In this document: positions 18,999 through 26,673 of the stretch, one piece after another | Layout: every line of letters starts with the position of its first letter | Numbering within the stretch: position 1 is the first letter of the stretch | NCBI GenBank assembly: GCA_023251775.1 | Contig: JAHEYC010000037.1 | Span: 1-33,678 of the forward strand | Length of the DNA: 33,678 nt | Reading direction: 5' to 3' | Source of the DNA: Sphingobacteriaceae bacterium | Lineage (GTDB): Bacteria; Bacteroidota; Bacteroidia; B-17B0; Aurantibacillaceae | Notes under the pieces: model-generated | Database searches by the model: none | The model's input: the letters and a program-made list of their open reading frames with translations, nothing else | Told to the model about the DNA's origin: nothing | Position numbers and translations under genes: made by a program

Positions 18999-19053
18999 CA
19001 GATTACAGATTACAAATTCGAGACGTGGTCTGAAATTTGTAATTTGCAATCTG
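18999..19053 (+). repeat. Long hairpin (imperfect inverted repeat) between deoC and the aldehyde dehydrogenase gene
   Basis: The left arm, CAGATTACAGATTACAAATT (18999-19018), pairs with the right arm, AATTTGTAATTTGCAATCTG (19034-19053), with 18 of 20 matches plus one G-U pair in RNA. The intervening bases contain a second short stem, AGAC-GTG-GTCT. In RNA this would give one long stem with a small internal loop. No T-run follows, so it is not a standard terminator. It could be an mRNA processing or stability element, or a copy of a dispersed intergenic repeat; the right arm shares 13 bases with 23523-23550. Confidence 0.75.
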
Positions 19054-19070
19054 AAATAAAAAATTAAAAA

Positions 19071-20513
19071 ATGGAAGGATTTAAATGGGAATACGCACCG
19101 GCACCTGAAGCCAAGGATCATGCGAAATTAAAAACGCAGTACGATCTTTTTATAAATGGGAAATTTGTAAAGCCCAATAGCAAAAAATATTTTGATACGC
19201 ATAGTCCTTCTACCTTAGAAAAATTAGCGGAAGTTGCCGAAGCCAATGCAAAAGATGTTGACAGTGCAGTTACCGCAGCAAAACTTGCTTACGATAAAGT
19301 GTGGAAGAAAATGCCGGCCAAAGAACGCAGCAAATATATTTTTAGAATTGCGCGCGTGATGCAAGAACGTGCACGCGAATTAGCAGTGATCGAAAGCATG
19401 GATGGCGGAAAACCAATTCGCGAGAGTAGAGATTTTGATGTTCCAACTGCAGCCAATCACTTTTTTTATTACGCAGGATGGGCAGATAAATTAGACTATG
19501 CTTTCCCCAATAAAAAACCAAAAAGTTTAGGCGTTGCGGCACAAATAATTCCGTGGAATTTTCCATTACTCATGGCAGCGTGGAAAATTGCTCCTGCATT
19601 AGCTACAGGAAATACAGTAGTTTTAAAACCTGCCGAGAGCACACCATTAACAGCACTTAAACTTGCCGAGATCATTCAAGATTGTGATCTTCCTCCGGGC
19701 GTGGTGAACATCATTAATGGTTTTGGAAATACAGGCGCTGCAATGGTGGCTCATCCGCACGTCAATAAAATTGCTTTCACTGGAAGTACCGATGTGGGAA
19801 AGATCATCCAAAAAGCAATTGCAGGGACCAACAAAAAAATAACATTAGAACTTGGCGGAAAAGCAGCCAATATTGTTTTTGATGATGCTCCCATCGATCA
19901 GGCTGTGGAAGGAATTGTGAATGGGATATTTTTTAATCAAGGACATGTGTGTTGCGCCGGATCGCGTTTGTTTGTTCAAGAAAATGTGGCAGAAGTTGTG
20001 ATACGAAAATTAAAAGAGCGCATGGAAACGTTAATTGTTGGCGATCCTTTAGATAAGAACACAGATATTGGCGCTATCAATAGCAAAGAACAATTAGATA
20101 AAATAAATTCCTATTTAGAAATTGGAAGAGCCGAAGGATTAGAATTATTTCAAACATCAGGTTCAATTCCAAGCAAAGGCTATTATTGCAAACCCACTTT
20201 ATTTATTGGCGCGGCACAAAGTAATCGTGTGGTGCAGGAAGAAATTTTTGGTCCGGTATTAACTATACAGACATTTAGAACTATTGAAGAAGTGATCGAA
20301 AAAGCAAATAATATTCCTTACGGATTAAGCGCGGGAGTTTGGACCGATAAAGGCTCGAAGATCTTTAATTTAACTTCAAAACTTCGCGCGGGAGTAATTT
20401 GGGCCAATACCTATAATAAATTCGACCCTACTTCACCCTTTGGCGGTTATAAAGAAAGTGGATTTGGAAGAGAAGGCGGTTTGCACGGCCTTGCTCCTTA
20501 TCTTACTTTTTAG
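19071..20513 (+). CDS. Aldehyde dehydrogenase family protein (NAD(P)+-dependent)
   Basis: This 480-residue enzyme has all the ALDH hallmarks: oxyanion Asn163 in IIPWNFP, cofactor Lys186 in VLKPAES, FTGSTDVGK, general-base Glu260 in LELGGK, catalytic Cys294 in GHVCCAGSR, EEIFGPV and the C-terminal GGYKESGFGREGG. Placement 80 bases after deoC suggests it converts the acetaldehyde made by DeoC to acetate, although the specificity cannot be read from sequence. The long hairpin in the intergenic gap may set the relative expression of the two genes. The 3' end overlaps the convergent SET-domain gene by 11 bases. Confidence 0.93.
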   Translation: MEGFKWEYAPAPEAKDHAKLKTQYDLFINGKFVKPNSKKYFDTHSPSTLEKLAEVAEANAKDVDSAVTAAKLAYDKVWKKMPAKERSKYIFRIARVMQERARELAVIESMDGGKPIRESRDFDVPTAANHFFYYAGWADKLDYAFPNKKPKSLGVAAQIIPWNFPLLMAAWKIAPALATGNTVVLKPAESTPLTALKLAEIIQDCDLPPGVVNIINGFGNTGAAMVAHPHVNKIAFTGSTDVGKIIQKAIAGTNKKITLELGGKAANIVFDDAPIDQAVEGIVNGIFFNQGHVCCAGSRLFVQENVAEVVIRKLKERMETLIVGDPLDKNTDIGAINSKEQLDKINSYLEIGRAEGLELFQTSGSIPSKGYYCKPTLFIGAAQSNRVVQEEIFGPVLTIQTFRTIEEVIEKANNIPYGLSAGVWTDKGSKIFNLTSKLRAGVIWANTYNKFDPTSPFGGYKESGFGREGGLHGLAPYLTF

Positions 20514-20934
20514 GAGTTTGCGGTTTGTAGAATCCGTTCTTGATATTGTAGCGAATGCAATCCCAATATTCCTTGGTATAACTCACAAAGATCTCTTCAC
20601 CTGCTTTTATATGACGAGCAGAAACAATAAATCCTTTCCCTCCTTCAATATCGTAGTACGAATTATTTTTCATGCCTTTAACCTTGCTTAAACCTGCAGC
20701 GTCGTTTGCATATCGTGCTTCATATTGCGGAGTATTGAAGGCGTCGATACATCTTTTATTATTCAAGAATAAAAGGTACCCATCTTTATCATTTTCCACT
20801 CTTTTCATGTATTCCTTCCACTCGATGATCTCACCTTTATACTCTATTATCTTCTCACCTTTTTTAATTGGAACATTTGTGTACAGGCCCTTTCCTGCGT
20901 TTGGGAGTTGTGATCTTTTTACCTTAAGTTTCAT
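20503..20934 (-). CDS. SET-domain protein lysine methyltransferase
   Basis: This 143-residue protein is essentially one SET domain. It begins with the GKGLYTNVPIKKGEKIIEYKG module (14-34). ARYANDAAG (73-81) sits where the RxxNHS cofactor-binding motif is expected, and GEEIFVSYTKEYW (112-124) matches the GEELxxxY motif with the catalytic tyrosine. Small stand-alone SET proteins are widespread in Bacteroidota, but their substrates are mostly unknown, so a protein-lysine target is inferred from the family. It has its own well-matched promoter, is convergent with the aldehyde dehydrogenase gene and divergent from the CLC gene. Confidence 0.85.
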   Translation of the reverse strand: MKLKVKRSQLPNAGKGLYTNVPIKKGEKIIEYKGEIIEWKEYMKRVENDKDGYLLFLNNKRCIDAFNTPQYEARYANDAAGLSKVKGMKNNSYYDIEGGKGFIVSARHIKAGEEIFVSYTKEYWDCIRYNIKNGFYKPQTPKK

Positions 20935-20956
20935 AGTACGTTTAAAATAAGTTTTG

Positions 20957-20986
20957 CAAAAGTAGCTGTTTGTATGAATATTGCAA
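20957..20986 (-). promoter_or_regulatory. Bacteroidota-type promoter of the SET-domain gene
   Basis: Read on the minus strand, a TTG at 20986-20984 is followed after 19 bases by TACTTTTG at 20964-20957. This matches the Bacteroidota -33 TTG / -7 TAnnTTTG pattern with normal spacing. Transcription would start near 20950, giving a 5' leader of about 16 bases before ATG 20934. It is the best promoter match I found in the window. Confidence 0.65.
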
Positions 20987-21039
20987 CATTTATTTTTTTG
21001 AGTAGGCCATAAACCAAAAGTTAATATATTTATGGTAAG

Positions 21040-22818
21040 GTGAAAACCAAAAAACTCAACATATTTGAACGCTTATTAAGTAAGGTTCACGATTATCTTA
21101 ACGAAAAGCAATTTCTGATACTTTCGAGTATTTTAGTTGGAATAAGCGCGGGTATTGCAGCGGTGATCTTGAAATCGTTCGCCCACTTTATTCGCAAACA
21201 TTTTGTGGATCAGTATCTGCAAGCACAAGATCTTAAACTCATTTATATTTTTTTACCGCTTATCGGTATTGGCATCACTATTTTTATCATTGCGCGGTTT
21301 TACGGTGGCTTTTTGGGGAAAGGTATTTCCTTCATCTTGCAAGCTATTGCCAAAAAAAGTAGCTATATCCCATTTTATCATATGTGGGCGCATATTATTA
21401 CGAGCGGGATCACAGTTGGTTTTGGAGGCTCGGGTGGTTTGGAAGCACCTATTGTAAATACCGGTTCGGCCATTGGTTCGAATTTTGCGCGACGCTATAA
21501 ATTAAGTTACCGCGAACGCACATTATTATTAGCAGCAGGGGCAGCAGGCGGAATTGCAGGCGCTTTTAATGCACCCATTGCAGGCGTTTTGTTTGCGCTA
21601 GAAGTTTTATTAATTGATATTAATCTTACCGCTTTTATTCCGTTATTAATTGCTTCTGCAAGCGGCGCACTTATTTCGAAGATCATTTTGAACGAGAACA
21701 TTTTACTTAATTTTAAATTAAAGCAGCCATTTAATTACCACAATCTTCCATTTTACATTGCACTTGCTTTATTGAGCGCTATTGTTGCTTTATATTATGT
21801 GAACGTGTTCTCTTGGGTAACTACCAAATTTAAAAAAGTAAAGTCGAAATTAATAAGATGGATGGCCGGCGGATTAATGTTAGCCGGATTATTGCTTTTA
21901 TTTCCCGCATTATTTGGCGAAGGATTTGAAAGTATCAAAGAAATATCCATGCTTAATGCCGATCATTTAATGAATCACAGCATTCTCGAGAATTTTATAG
22001 AACACAAATGGCAGATCCTTCTTTTTATTTGTGCTACATTCTTATTAAAAAGCGTTGCTGTTGCATTTACTATTGGGGCGGGAGGAAATGGCGGAAATTT
22101 TGCGCCCTCGTTATTTGTTGGAGCTCATCTTGGTTTTGCCTTTGCATTAGCTTTACAATATTTAGGATTTCAAGATATTCCTGTGGTGAATTTCACATTG
22201 GTGGCCATGGCCGGAGTTTTGGCAGGCGTTTTTCATGCACCCCTCACCTCCATATTTTTGATCGCTGAAATTACGGGAGGTTACGAATTAATTATTCCAT
22301 TAATGATCGTTTCTTCGGTGAGTTATGCTGTAGTAAAATATTTTCATCCCGATTCACTCGACGTATTAAAATTAAAAAAGAAAGGAACGGTTATTTCGGA
22401 AGATAAAGACACGAGCATTCTTGGGAAAATTGACATGACTAAATTAATTGAAACAGATTTTACCATTTTAAAACCCGAAGATAATTTGGGTGTGATCGTT
22501 GAGAATATCAAACATTCTAAACGAAATATCTTTCCGGTGGTGAATGAGCATAATAAACTCCTCGGCATTATTACCATGTCGGGCATTAAAGAAGAAATGT
22601 TCAACCGCGAATTGTATACCAAATTGGTTGCCGAAGAAATTATGCTTAAACCCGATGTGATCATTAAACACGATGAGGATATTTTTGCCGTGATGGATAA
22701 ATTTGAAGAAACCGGACATTGGAATTTACCCGTAACCGAAAAAGGACTTTACAAAGGCTTTTTATCTAAATCGAGTATACTTACTGAGTATAGGGAGCAA
22801 TTGCTTTCGTCGATCTAA
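21040..22818 (+). CDS. CLC-family anion channel/transporter with C-terminal CBS pair
   Basis: This 592-residue membrane protein has the CLC fold. Features seen are GFLGKGIS (91-97) where GSGIP is usual, GGLEAPIV (132-139) with the gating glutamate Glu135, AAGAAGGIAGAFNAPIAGVLFALE (165-188), GGNGGNFAPSLFVGA near residue 350, and GVLAGVFHAPLTSIFLIAEIT. Two CBS domains follow (about 460-590), which probably sense nucleotides. The chloride-ligand serine is replaced by Lys94. The proton-pathway glutamate position is Val189, so the ion and mechanism (channel versus antiporter) are uncertain. The start is GTG 21040; the ATG 7 bases upstream is out of frame and closes at once. It overlaps the convergent ATPase gene by 4 bases. 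Confidence 0.9.
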   Translation: MKTKKLNIFERLLSKVHDYLNEKQFLILSSILVGISAGIAAVILKSFAHFIRKHFVDQYLQAQDLKLIYIFLPLIGIGITIFIIARFYGGFLGKGISFILQAIAKKSSYIPFYHMWAHIITSGITVGFGGSGGLEAPIVNTGSAIGSNFARRYKLSYRERTLLLAAGAAGGIAGAFNAPIAGVLFALEVLLIDINLTAFIPLLIASASGALISKIILNENILLNFKLKQPFNYHNLPFYIALALLSAIVALYYVNVFSWVTTKFKKVKSKLIRWMAGGLMLAGLLLLFPALFGEGFESIKEISMLNADHLMNHSILENFIEHKWQILLFICATFLLKSVAVAFTIGAGGNGGNFAPSLFVGAHLGFAFALALQYLGFQDIPVVNFTLVAMAGVLAGVFHAPLTSIFLIAEITGGYELIIPLMIVSSVSYAVVKYFHPDSLDVLKLKKKGTVISEDKDTSILGKIDMTKLIETDFTILKPEDNLGVIVENIKHSKRNIFPVVNEHNKLLGIITMSGIKEEMFNRELYTKLVAEEIMLKPDVIIKHDEDIFAVMDKFEETGHWNLPVTEKGLYKGFLSKSSILTEYREQLLSSI

Positions 22819-23558
22819 CCAAAATACCCATTCGTCACTTTTTTAAACAACTCACTGCCTTTATATTTTGAAGCTTCAATAAATTCCAATTCATTATTCT
22901 CCGACATGATCAATAAATGCGAAGCATATTTTAAAACGAGTTCAATATCATGAGAAGACGTGATGATGCATTTTTTTTCTTCAACCGAAACTTTATTCAA
23001 TAATTCAAACAACTGATGCTTTGAAGGAAAATCTAAATACGCTGTTGGTTCATCTAATAATAAAATAGTGGTTTGCTGAGCAAGTCCCTTGGCGATCATG
23101 GCTTTTTGAAACAAACCATCGCTTAATTCATTTACGGATTTTAATTTATGTTCATTCAAACCACAAATGGAAATACATTCATCAATGATCCTTCCATCTT
23201 CTTCTTTTAACTGATTAAATGCATTTGTATATGGAACTCTTCCCATCGACACCAGATCAGTTACCGTTAAATTAAATCCGCCAACTTTTTCTGTTAATAC
23301 AACGGCTATCATTTTGGCAAGCTCTTGTTTTGACAATTGCTCTAAAGAATGTCCGTCAAAATTAATTTCGCCTTGCAATTTATCCTGCAATCCAGCAATG
23401 GTTCTTAATAAAGTAGATTTTCCTAAACCATTTTTTCCAATAATGCCAACCAACATTCCTGAAGTAAAACTCACGGAAATATTTTCATACACAATTGTCG
23501 TATGTTTTTTTGAAACATACCCAATTTGTAATTTGTCAATTTGTAATTTGCTCTCCAT
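22815..23558 (-). CDS. ABC transporter ATPase (FecE/BtuD type)
   Basis: This roughly 247-residue nucleotide-binding subunit powers the importer encoded with the two preceding genes. Walker A is GIIGKNGLGKST, the signature is ELSDGLFQKAMIAKGLAQ in place of LSGGQ, Walker B is ILLLDEPTAYLD, and the switch His lies in TSSHDIEL. ATG 23558 shares its A with the permease stop codon (TGATG), indicating translational coupling; an in-frame TTG at 23564 is less likely. The first codons encode KLQIDKLQIG from a 14-base direct repeat. The LSDG variant of the signature is common in this transporter subfamily. The last 4 bases overlap the CLC gene. Confidence 0.9.
   Translation of the reverse strand: MESKLQIDKLQIGYVSKKHTTIVYENISVSFTSGMLVGIIGKNGLGKSTLLRTIAGLQDKLQGEINFDGHSLEQLSKQELAKMIAVVLTEKVGGFNLTVTDLVSMGRVPYTNAFNQLKEEDGRIIDECISICGLNEHKLKSVNELSDGLFQKAMIAKGLAQQTTILLLDEPTAYLDFPSKHQLFELLNKVSVEEKKCIITSSHDIELVLKYASHLLIMSENNELEFIEASKYKGSELFKKVTNGYFG
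23522..23550 (-). repeat. Direct repeat of a 14-mer inside the ATPase 5' coding region
   Basis: On the plus strand, CAATTTGTAATTTG occurs at 23522-23535 and again at 23537-23550, separated by one T. Its core AATTTGTAATTTG is also the right arm of the intergenic hairpin at 19034-19046. In the minus-strand gene the two copies encode the repeated peptide KLQI-D-KLQI. Confidence 0.8.
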
Positions 23559-24541
23559 CACCAATTACGTGTTTTAAAAAGTAAATAAATAATGAAAGGC
23601 GAGCCAAACAACGTTGTGATCACATTAATAGGAATTACGCGATCGGGCAAAATGGTATAGCATAAAGTGTCGCAGACCAACATGGTAATTCCGCCTAATA
23701 ACAAACATGCCGCCAATTGAAATTTTTGATCGGAAGTTTTATAAATAAGTCGCGTCATAATGGGAATGGAAAGTCCAACAAAGGCAATGGGTCCGCAAAA
23801 AGCTGTTGCCAAAGCCGTAAGTAACGACGAAATGATAATAAAATACATACGATACTTTGCAAAATCAATTCCCAAGGCATTGGCGTAATTCTGTCCCATT
23901 AAAAAAACCTGGAATGGTTTGGTGAGCATGAAAAGAGTTATGATCAAAATAATTCCAATAACAGAAAAAATAGCAATGTCTGTATAACTTGAATTGCCAA
24001 GGGAACCAAAACTCCACATTACAAATTCGCGCAGACCTTTATCCGTTGAAAAATATTCTACAAAAGATTCGAGTGCGTTAAATATTTGTCCGAACATTAA
24101 ACCGATCAATAATAAAAATACATTGCTGTTCACTTTTTTTGCGACAAACAAAATTAAGAAGGTGCAAAATAAGCTTCCTGCAAATGCTGCAAGAATAATG
24201 GACGTTTTTGAGAAGAACACATATCCCATCACACCAAATCCGTTTAGTGCCATTATTGCAATTCCTACAAATAAACTGGAGGCCGAACTTATTCCTAAAA
24301 CGTATGGACCCGCCAAAGGATTTCGAAATAACACCTGGAGAATTTGTCCGGCAATTGGTAAACTAATTCCACACAATAATGCAGTTAAGGCTTTTGATAA
24401 ACGTATGTTCCTAAAAATATAATCGTCAAAATTTATTTCGCCGGGTTTTAATACGGATGAGCCTGCTAAAATTACATTGAGTGAAAAGGCAATGATCAAA
24501 ATGCCAAATAAAATAAAAATATGTTTTACGCTTCCTTTCAA
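23558..24541 (-). CDS. FecCD-type ABC transporter permease
   Basis: This 327-residue, very hydrophobic protein is of the BtuC/FecD/FhuB class that imports iron-siderophores, haem or cobalamin. The family segments SLPIAGQILQVLFRNPLAGPYVLGISS (about 60-86), ALESFVEY, FVMWSFGSLG and the coupling/TM region CGPIAFVGLSIPIMTRLIY are clear. About ten transmembrane helices are expected, and the hydrophobic stretches fit this. The start is TTG 24541, overlapping the stop of the substrate-binding protein by 4 bases (TTGA), so the genes are coupled. The transported compound cannot be read from sequence. Confidence 0.92.
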   Translation of the reverse strand: MKGSVKHIFILFGILIIAFSLNVILAGSSVLKPGEINFDDYIFRNIRLSKALTALLCGISLPIAGQILQVLFRNPLAGPYVLGISSASSLFVGIAIMALNGFGVMGYVFFSKTSIILAAFAGSLFCTFLILFVAKKVNSNVFLLLIGLMFGQIFNALESFVEYFSTDKGLREFVMWSFGSLGNSSYTDIAIFSVIGIILIITLFMLTKPFQVFLMGQNYANALGIDFAKYRMYFIIISSLLTALATAFCGPIAFVGLSIPIMTRLIYKTSDQKFQLAACLLLGGITMLVCDTLCYTILPDRVIPINVITTLFGSPFIIYLLFKTRNW

Positions 24542-25692
24542 TTCAACTGCCTATAATAAAAAAATGGACGTTTCAGATCTTCCTTTGCTTGTTTATGGAA
24601 CATTTGGATCATATCACTTAAAATTCTGTTTGGATAGATCATGCCTGTTTCCCAATAGGTAGAGTAATTTAATTTATTGCAATTTAAATTATTATTGTAG
24701 ATGCCATTCTTTTTATAAGGTTCAAAATCCGCGTAGCGTTTATCTTGAGCAATAACTTGTTCTTTTGTTGTGCATAAAGATACATTCAACCAAAGATCGG
24801 CGCTTTGCGCTTTTTTATATACTGCTTCAAAACTCAATTGCAAACTTCCTGTGGCGGTATCTTCTTTCCAAAAATAATTTCCATTCGCATCGTTTATTAA
24901 TTGCGCCATATAACTTTTTCCGCCCGGAACATACCACACATCTCCGAATCTTAATTCGGTTAAAACGTTTGGCTTATCGGTATAGTGTTTTGACATTTCT
25001 TTTAATTCTAAATAATCTTTTTCAACTCCGGCAAAAATAATATTGGCCTCATCCGACTTATTTACAAAAGCTGCAAAGAATTTAATCCACTCGGCTCTTG
25101 CCAAGGGCGAACGCTCTAAATGATCCAAGCTCATCACCACAGGAATTCCTGCGCCAATAATTTTAGCATCAAAATCATTCGACGATTGATTCATCCCAAA
25201 TGCAAAAATAATATCCGGTTTTAATTTTAAAACAAGTTCCTTGTCAATATCAGGATTTCTTTGAACTTGTTTTATTTTGTCACTTTCTACAGCTTTAATA
25301 ATTTCCGGATTATTGTAATAGTCAATATTCTCAATAGCAATTATATTATTTAAGCATCCAACTTCTGCGATCATATTCGCGTAAATGCTACTTAATGCCG
25401 CAATTCGAGTGCAGGGTCTTTTAATATAATGCGTATTTTTAAAATCAAGTGGTGGCTGAATAGAATCATACAACACAAACGTATCAGTTGTATCATTCGA
25501 CTTTGCTTTTGCCAATAAATGAATTACTTTAAAATCTTTTCCGTTCCAAATAGAAAAACGTTGTGCGTATTTTACGGATGTGTCTTTATAAAGATCAATA
25601 ACCATGTAGTCTTTTTCACCCGAACGCGAAGGATCACATGAACTCAAAACGAGTACAGCAGCAAAACTAATTATGAATTTAGTATACTTCAA
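24538..25692 (-). CDS. ABC transporter substrate-binding lipoprotein (BtuF/FecB-like)
   Basis: This 384-residue lipoprotein has a signal peptide and lipobox VLSSC (Cys19). The binding-protein fold shows CTRIAALSSIYANMIAEVG, then PDIIFAFGMN in the first lobe, and a second lobe with GDVWYVPGGKSYMAQLINDAN. This matches periplasmic binding proteins for metal chelates and cobalamin. It is longer than BtuF because of an N-terminal segment of about 80 residues before the fold. The start is TTG 25692, directly after the TAA stop of the histidine kinase gene, with no ATG giving an intact signal peptide; this implies translational coupling. It is followed by the permease and ATPase genes. No TonB-dependent receptor or riboswitch is visible nearby. 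Confidence 0.88.
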   Translation of the reverse strand: MKYTKFIISFAAVLVLSSCDPSRSGEKDYMVIDLYKDTSVKYAQRFSIWNGKDFKVIHLLAKAKSNDTTDTFVLYDSIQPPLDFKNTHYIKRPCTRIAALSSIYANMIAEVGCLNNIIAIENIDYYNNPEIIKAVESDKIKQVQRNPDIDKELVLKLKPDIIFAFGMNQSSNDFDAKIIGAGIPVVMSLDHLERSPLARAEWIKFFAAFVNKSDEANIIFAGVEKDYLELKEMSKHYTDKPNVLTELRFGDVWYVPGGKSYMAQLINDANGNYFWKEDTATGSLQLSFEAVYKKAQSADLWLNVSLCTTKEQVIAQDKRYADFEPYKKNGIYNNNLNCNKLNYSTYWETGMIYPNRILSDMIQMFHKQAKEDLKRPFFYYRQLN

Positions 25693-26673
25693 TTAAAGAT
25701 CAATTTCAAATATGGAACCACGCGGAGAATTATCTTTTACCGAAATAGTTCCTCCGTGCTTTTCTACCAAATATTTTACAATAAATAATCCCAGACCCGT
25801 TCCCTTTGCTTTTCGCGTTTGTTCGCTTCCACTCCGGTAAAATTGTTCGAATATTCTTTTTTTCTCGGGATCTTTTATTCCCATACCTCTATCGCTCACT
25901 TCTAAAACAATTCCATTCTCTTTTTTGCTTAATTTAATTCCAACATTCACTTGATCGCCCGAATATTTAAAAGCATTATCCACCAAGTTTGTAAGAATAG
26001 AAGGAAAAGCTAATTTGTCTACTTCACAAAGAACGGAGGGTTCAATGTTCAATTTTAAATTTCCTGATTCTAAAGAAGATCTATAATTGACTGAAGCTAT
26101 AGTCGTAATGAGTTCGCTCAGGTTAATTTGTTCCTTGAGCATTTGATATTCGTTCTCTTGCATTCGTGTTGCCAACAAAACATTATCGATCAAAGAATTC
26201 AAACGTTCATTTTCGTTAATGGCAATATCAATCAACTCTTGCTGCTTCTCAACGGCCAACTGATGTTTTTTTAAAGTTTGTAGTTGTAATTTAGTTGTTG
26301 CTAATGGCGTTTTTAATTCGTGAGTGATGCTTAATAGGAAATTATTTTTTTGATCGAGTAATTCATGTTCCTTTTTATTTGCCTTGCGGATCAAATTTAT
26401 CCCATACAATAACAGCAATAAAAAAATGGTGCCTTCGCCAACCACCATATAGGTTTTTTGGATCTTACTTTTTTGTAATTTATCAATTTCCGTTCTCAAT
26501 TGATCGGTATCCGAAATGGTGAGTTCTAAAACTTTTTGCTTCTCTTCCATCAGCGCATTGCTTTGTTTTACCAATAAGATCTCCCACCACAAAAATTGCG
26601 CAATAATGTATACAAAGATCACGTAAATGATCCCTTTTGAATTCGAACGTATCTTATTTAACCAACTGCTCAT
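25693..26673 (-). CDS. Sensor histidine kinase, orphan
   Basis: This 326-residue membrane kinase has two transmembrane helices (about 14-34 and 75-95) that enclose a short, coiled-coil-like outer segment of about 40 residues. The cytoplasmic part has the dimerisation/phosphoacceptor motif SITHELKTPLA with His118. The ATPase domain follows with N box NLVDNAFKYS, DRGMGI, FEQFYRS and GTGLGL. No response regulator gene lies in the window. It overlaps mfd by 20 bases and abuts the substrate-binding protein gene, so it is produced with the transporter. A role in sensing the transported compound is possible but unproven. Confidence 0.93.
   Translation of the reverse strand: MSSWLNKIRSNSKGIIYVIFVYIIAQFLWWEILLVKQSNALMEEKQKVLELTISDTDQLRTEIDKLQKSKIQKTYMVVGEGTIFLLLLLYGINLIRKANKKEHELLDQKNNFLLSITHELKTPLATTKLQLQTLKKHQLAVEKQQELIDIAINENERLNSLIDNVLLATRMQENEYQMLKEQINLSELITTIASVNYRSSLESGNLKLNIEPSVLCEVDKLAFPSILTNLVDNAFKYSGDQVNVGIKLSKKENGIVLEVSDRGMGIKDPEKKRIFEQFYRSGSEQTRKAKGTGLGLFIVKYLVEKHGGTISVKDNSPRGSIFEIDL

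Noticed and set aside
20495-20517. CTCCT...AGGAG inverted repeat at the converging ends of the aldehyde dehydrogenase and SET genes
   Set aside because: Only 5 base pairs with a 13-base loop inside coding sequence; too weak to call a terminator.
23559-23564. TTG at 23564 as the ATPase start
   Set aside because: ATG 23558 gives the usual coupled TGATG arrangement and a normal N-terminus.
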